Of a stretch of DNA of 64,000 nt, positions 60,024 through 64,000 are shown piece by piece. The stretch is from Candidatus Haliotispira prima. GTDB taxonomy: Bacteria; Spirochaetota; Spirochaetia; SP-2023. Position 1 is the first letter of the stretch. Every line of letters starts with the position of its first letter. The DNA is taken from positions 1,550,001 to 1,614,000 of the forward strand of contig CP123443.1 of the NCBI GenBank assembly GCA_029867005.1, in the 5' to 3' direction. The notes under the pieces are model-generated. The model was not told where the DNA came from. It worked only from the letters and a program-made list of their open reading frames with translations, and ran no database searches. The translations under genes were made by a program, and so were the position numbers.

Positions 60024-63000
60024 TTAGGGCAGCCTTTCCCACGATTCCCTTTGCCAAATGGGGCCATCAATGCGATAGCTCTTCTCCACATCGAAGCGGT
60101 CTCCCTTCTGGTCGTTCGGGTTTTGGCCAATATAGTAGGAATAGCGGGGTGCGTCCGGGTCTTGAAACTTCAGGGTTTTTCCCGTAAACGGGTTTCTCTG
60201 TGACGGGGTTTTCTGTGACGAATTGTTCTGTTCCGACAGGAACCGGCCGGCGAAGGCCGGCACATCGGCGGTGCTGTGCGCCGTAATATCCAGCTTTAAC
60301 GGGCCTTTGGCACCCGGCGGCTTGACCAACAACAACGGCATAAAATACGCATAGTCGGTCTCGTTCGGGCCCAAGTCCACGTTGGGCAGCTGCACATCGC
60401 GGCCGTGGTCCGAGGCCAAAATAATCAGGCTGTTGTCGTAAACGCGCTGTTGTTTCATCCAGCCTAAATAGCGGCGCAGCTCCTTTATTGTCGCCCAGTC
60501 GGCATAAAAATGCCGCAACGAATAGTCGCTTTTCCCCTGCAATTCGCGCAGCAGAGCCGGAGGGAGAGGACTGCCTGACTCATTCGGTTGCTCCGGCATG
60601 GGCAGAAAAGGGTAGCGCGGGTCCCCGGGGTTGTAGCCCATAGCCATTGGTTCGTGCGGGGTATCGTTGGTCATAAAGATGAACTGAGGCTTCTTGGCCT
60701 CAGCATCGCTAATCTGCGGCAGGACAACCAAGCTGGACCAAGTATTTACCAAATCAGAAAACAGGTTGCCGGCAGCGAAATTGCTGCCCAGCCACGAACC
60801 CTCATCATAGACCAACGGTGCCAAAGGTGGCGGCAGGGCGCGGAACACGGCCTGCAAAACCATGACGGCAGCGTATTGGGGCTGTCGCAGGTCAACCCCC
60901 GGCCTGTCCTGTTTGGAGTTCCGGCCGGCCTGCTGCTGCAACCAGCGTCCGGTATAGCGGCCCTTGAGCCGTTCGGCGCGGATACCGCGCCTGCGAAACA
61001 TGTCCAAGTCCCCCTTCCAGTCAAAGTTGGCCCAACTTGGGTCGCTGACCATGCTGTCGTAGCCATTCTGTTGGAACAGGGTGGGCAATAGCAGGTAAGC
61101 CTGATTGATTTTGTCTTTGAGGTTGCCGGGCAGCTCCGATATCGCATCCGGGCTGTATTCGTGGCCGCCGAGGAGGGCCGTCAGGCCCGAAATCGTAGAC
61201 GGCCCCGGCGAACTGGTGTTTTTGTACCAAGTAAAACCATCTAAGCTGTCTTTTACCTCGGGGTCTAATTCCAGGATATTTTCCAAATACGGGCCGATAA
61301 ATCGGTCAACCATAATAATAAGCACATTATTTTGCTCACGGCTGTACGAGTACACACTTTGCAGTTTGCCTTCCGCATTGTCTGCATCATCCTGTGAAGA
61401 AGCGATTTGCTCCGTTATTTCTGTCCCGTTGCCGAAGCGCAGCAGGGATAGGCTGTAGTAGGCCGAACTGGACCACAGGCCGGCAGCCAGAATCCAACAA
61501 AGTACTATCAGGATTTGCAGGCGGCGCAGCAGAACGAGCCAAAGCAGGTAGAGCAGCGGCAGAAGGGCCAATACCAACAGGATGGTCGACATTGGAATAA
61601 GCAGCTTCTCCGGCTGGTCGAAGACCCAGCTCGTCATCACTCCGTAGTCGTATTGCAGCACAAAGTTGTTGACGAGTGCGAGGAGCAGGCAGCCGCTGCC
61701 GAAAAAGGCCACGGGCAAGGCCACTTTCGAAACCACTGGATATGTCCCTTGATATCTTCCTTGGTATTTTCCTTGGTATTTTCCTTGAGCCGCAAAGCGG
61801 CGGCCCAACCACAGGAATACAACGAGCGAGACGAGCAGAGCCAAGGTAAAACCGGGCAGAACTTGGCCCAGCAGGGCCGGAATGGCATGGGGACTTTCAC
61901 TGGGCGAAGAAAACAGCAGTGCGCTGCTGTTAAACAGGCCGAGGCCAAGCAAGGCAGCCGTGCTGCCGGCCGCGAGCTGCCTGACAGCAGAGGGGTTTTT
62001 GTGCCGTTGCAATGTCAAAAAAACCGGAGATTGCCAAGGGCGCGGGGCGATGGCCAAGATAATAGACAGAGACAAAATGACAGGGGCAACGGCCGACATC
62101 TCAATCTCGTCAAAAGCATCTATCAAAAAGGGGATTTGCTGAGCCAGCAGGGCCCCCGCCGGAATGAGCAGGTGGACCAAACCTAAGCACTTTTGCCGGA
62201 GAGTCGAAGGGGCTGCCCGGGAAAACGGCAGAAGATACCTAAATGGCCGAATCACCTGAAGTACGGCGAAGCCGTACCAACAAATTGTCCCCCGGTACAT
62301 CGCGATGTTGGCCTCTTTGTCGATGGAGTCCAACATCTTAAAGCGGGCCAGAAGAAAGAGGCCAAGCACGGCCAGACCATACTCCAACAGCGGCAGAACA
62401 TACCTCTTCAAAGCCGGCAATTTGCCGGCTGCCAAGCGGCTGCTCTGCGCCACTTTGCGCCAGTAGGCCGCCCCTTGCTTGTGGTTGGCGGAGACCAGAT
62501 TCTTGACCAGCGAGTAGAGATTGCTAAACGACCAATAGAGCAGTAGTGCGGCGGGCGAATAATAAAGTAAGACAAGGAACAGCACCGCAATACCCCAGAG
62601 TTGCCGCTTGGAAGCCGGGTTGCTGTAGGGAGCTTGGGCCGTGTAAGCCAGGCCGGAAAGCAGGTTTAACCCCGTCATTAACCAGGGAAGCAGGTTGCTG
62701 TAGCTGCCGAAACCGATGGGTAACAGACCATCCGGCAGACTTAGGTCGGGAATCAATGCCCAAGCTTGGCCCTGCAACAGCTCTAAGTGACTCAAAAAAT
62801 GGTAGGCCGCAATGAAGAACGGTACCTGAATAGCGAAACCGATGCTGTTCCGCAAACCATAGATTGGGTGGTAGCCCCGCTGACGGTACAGGGTTTTTTG
62901 GACCATGTGCAGCATGCTGCCGCTGAACGCGCGCCGAAATTCATCCAGCTTCGTTTGCAAACCGGCTTGCAGGGCCTGCTCGCGCAGTTGGATTCTGTCG

Positions 63001-63206
63001 CCCAGATAGTATAGCGGCAACAACAGCGTGTTGATTGCCGCACTGAGCAGCAGGATGCTCCAGCCCAAGCTACCGCTCAGGCCGTAAAAGTAATGGAAAA
63101 TATGGCCCATGCACCATTCGAGCGGATAGATCAGCAGCCGGTAGGGCAGGTTCGCGATCTGCTCCGCTGTAATGGGCTGCAAGAGAAGAGCCTCAAGCAT
63201 GGGCAT
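60024..63206 (-). CDS. YidC/Oxa1-like insertase fused to a sulfatase-fold domain
   Basis: 1060 residues from ATG 63206 (the frame extends to 63428, but no better start is supported and the hydrophobic domain begins here). N-terminal third: YidC/Oxa1-like membrane domain, with IYPLEWCMGHIFHYFYGLSG, GWSILLLSAAINTLLLPLYY and LRNSIGFAIQVPFFIAAYHF. The middle has several more membrane segments. The C-terminal third is an alkaline-phosphatase-superfamily domain (NNVLIIMVDRFIGPYLENI, YKNTSSPGPSTISGLTALLGG, IILASDHGRDVQLP), as in sulfatases and phosphoethanolamine transferases. Contains a KYQGKYQGRYQG repeat. Likely an envelope enzyme with fused insertase-like anchor; catalytic role untested. Confidence 0.82.
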   Translation of the reverse strand: MPMLEALLLQPITAEQIANLPYRLLIYPLEWCMGHIFHYFYGLSGSLGWSILLLSAAINTLLLPLYYLGDRIQLREQALQAGLQTKLDEFRRAFSGSMLHMVQKTLYRQRGYHPIYGLRNSIGFAIQVPFFIAAYHFLSHLELLQGQAWALIPDLSLPDGLLPIGFGSYSNLLPWLMTGLNLLSGLAYTAQAPYSNPASKRQLWGIAVLFLVLLYYSPAALLLYWSFSNLYSLVKNLVSANHKQGAAYWRKVAQSSRLAAGKLPALKRYVLPLLEYGLAVLGLFLLARFKMLDSIDKEANIAMYRGTICWYGFAVLQVIRPFRYLLPFSRAAPSTLRQKCLGLVHLLIPAGALLAQQIPFLIDAFDEIEMSAVAPVILSLSIILAIAPRPWQSPVFLTLQRHKNPSAVRQLAAGSTAALLGLGLFNSSALLFSSPSESPHAIPALLGQVLPGFTLALLVSLVVFLWLGRRFAAQGKYQGKYQGRYQGTYPVVSKVALPVAFFGSGCLLLALVNNFVLQYDYGVMTSWVFDQPEKLLIPMSTILLVLALLPLLYLLWLVLLRRLQILIVLCWILAAGLWSSSAYYSLSLLRFGNGTEITEQIASSQDDADNAEGKLQSVYSYSREQNNVLIIMVDRFIGPYLENILELDPEVKDSLDGFTWYKNTSSPGPSTISGLTALLGGHEYSPDAISELPGNLKDKINQAYLLLPTLFQQNGYDSMVSDPSWANFDWKGDLDMFRRRGIRAERLKGRYTGRWLQQQAGRNSKQDRPGVDLRQPQYAAVMVLQAVFRALPPPLAPLVYDEGSWLGSNFAAGNLFSDLVNTWSSLVVLPQISDAEAKKPQFIFMTNDTPHEPMAMGYNPGDPRYPFLPMPEQPNESGSPLPPALLRELQGKSDYSLRHFYADWATIKELRRYLGWMKQQRVYDNSLIILASDHGRDVQLPNVDLGPNETDYAYFMPLLLVKPPGAKGPLKLDITAHSTADVPAFAGRFLSEQNNSSQKTPSQRNPFTGKTLKFQDPDAPRYSYYIGQNPNDQKGDRFDVEKSYRIDGPIWQRESWERLP
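61738..61790 (-). repeat. 12/15-bp repeat coding KYQG units
   Basis: CCTTGGTATTTTCCTTGGTA-type units (plus strand) in the middle of the insertase-sulfatase gene, multiples of three; encodes GKYQGKYQGRYQGTY. Confidence 0.8.
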
Positions 63207-63564
63207 AGGATATAAGCTTTTTCCAAAATTACAACAAATGCCGTTGGCAGCAAAACGGCCTTTGTTTTTACCGGCATGCCCCCGGCTATTTTCTTGCGGG
63301 ATTCGGCCAAAATAACGGCAAAATAATGGAAAGGAGATTCCATTCCGGCCGGCAGAGAAAGTTCTTGGCTTGATTCTCTTTACAGAAATTGCACCGCAAA
63401 ATATAAGGTTTGGCTTTCCGGATTTCACTCCGGAGAAACCCCCTCCCTATCTTCTGCTGTCAATCAGTGATCGTATTGATTTGTCGCTTGTCTATTTCCA
63501 CAAATGTGCCGTCTCCGTTTCCAACACAGTAGACTGAAAGCGAAGCGGACTAAAAGCGAATTGT
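63207..63564. other. Spacer upstream of the insertase-sulfatase gene
   Basis: About 358 bases with no supportable gene; presumably holds the promoter of the insertase-sulfatase gene. I see no clear hairpin or repeat. Confidence 0.5.
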
Positions 63565-64000
63565 CTATAGCTTCACGCATTCAGATGCAAAACTTGCACC
63601 GGATTCGGTAGTAAAATCATCTGTACCGTTACTGTGCACTATTTTAAACCCAAAACTGCTTAGATCAGAAAATTTTCCTTTTGCCGTTGGCAGAATAGAC
63701 GCATTACTATCAAACAGCCCGCTAATATCTCCGTCTCCCGGCAGCACTTTATCTGATTTAATCGTCTTTAAAACCTCTCCGCCTATGGTGGGTTGAGAAA
63801 CTCCTTTAGTATATCCCCCTATTACGAGAGTGACAAAACCATCAGAACCAACAGTCATATCTATAGTGATGTAGGTCACGTTTGTCTCTGTCCGATTTCG
63901 TATTGCATCACTTATAGTCAAGCTCGGTGAAGGAACAGCTCCTACCCACCGATACTTTCCTGCATGGGGTCTTCCGCTGTCTCCATCGTTATCGTTATCG
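63565..64000 (-). CDS. Partial secreted/surface-type protein, C-terminal part
   Basis: The frame runs off the right edge (DNDNDGDSGRPHAGKYRW... continuing to TTESGASFASECVKL). At the edge, GATAAC units repeat (Asp-Asn). The Ser/Thr/Gly-rich composition with LPGDGDISGLFDSNAS and LVIGGYTKGVSQPTIGG suggests an extracellular beta-rich protein. No family recognised; its 5' end and any leader array lie outside the window. Confidence 0.55.
   Translation of the reverse strand, partial: DNDNDGDSGRPHAGKYRWVGAVPSPSLTISDAIRNRTETNVTYITIDMTVGSDGFVTLVIGGYTKGVSQPTIGGEVLKTIKSDKVLPGDGDISGLFDSNASILPTAKGKFSDLSSFGFKIVHSNGTDDFTTESGASFASECVKL

Noticed and set aside
1..64000. tRNA or rRNA genes, integrases, transposases
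   Set aside because: None recognised on either strand by reading; a covariance-model search would be needed to exclude a tRNA.

Overview
The window looks like a chromosomal segment of a spirochaete, or a close relative. The clues are a YidC-type insertase fused to a sulfatase-fold domain, many Cys-anchored lipoproteins, a FolC with an SKGKG P-loop, and the MurC/Ddl types. This is an inference from gene content; there is no rRNA or tRNA to confirm it.

Layout. 1-3.2 kb: 5' end of pyruvate kinase, folC and a small membrane protein. 3.2-10.2 kb: five plus-strand lipoprotein cassettes (four BspA-like, one other). 10.4-11.7 kb: two RDD membrane proteins. 11.8-16.7 kb: Ddl, a SUMF1-like protein, a cytidylate-kinase-like protein and YicC. 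16.9-47.3 kb: a defence island of about 30 kb, all on the minus strand. 47.4-50.5 kb: murC, a Cys-rich protein and metA. 50.8-57.0 kb: five minus-strand lipoprotein cassettes. 57.4-63.2 kb: lipoprotein hydrolase, metY and the insertase-sulfatase. The right edge cuts another repeat-bordered ORF.

Two systems stand out. First, ten lipoprotein genes share one 5' cassette: a sigma70-like promoter with exactly 17 bases between -35 and -10, a ribosome binding site, a start codon, and a tandem 7-bp repeat (ATATCCA/CAATATC) inside the coding leader, ahead of the lipoprotein signal. Seven is not a multiple of three, so copy number sets the frame. By hand translation two genes are in frame (ON: 7611-8894 and 55989-56972) and eight are out of frame (OFF), each restorable by gaining or losing whole units. 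This reads as a phase-variable surface lipoprotein repertoire in two clusters.

Second, the island is a type I restriction-modification locus (hsdM, hsdR, three hsdS) expanded with McrBC, a PARIS-like AAA/DUF4435 pair, DinD, an AlbA_2 regulator, two HEPN/MNT modules (one MNT fused in frame to HsdS), a TPR-AAA ATPase with a small partner, a SIR2-like DUF4917 protein with a dual-specificity phosphatase, and a 1178-residue nuclease-like protein. The three hsdS genes share near-identical central segments, which would allow specificity shuffling. Two hsdS genes are each followed by the same flank (R4), then a different defence cargo, then the same second flank (R1/R2), as if defence genes were swapped in a common slot behind hsdS.

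The metabolic genes agree with one another: MetA carries the Glu associated with acetyl-CoA use, and a MetY-type enzyme that would use O-acetylhomoserine lies 8 kb away.
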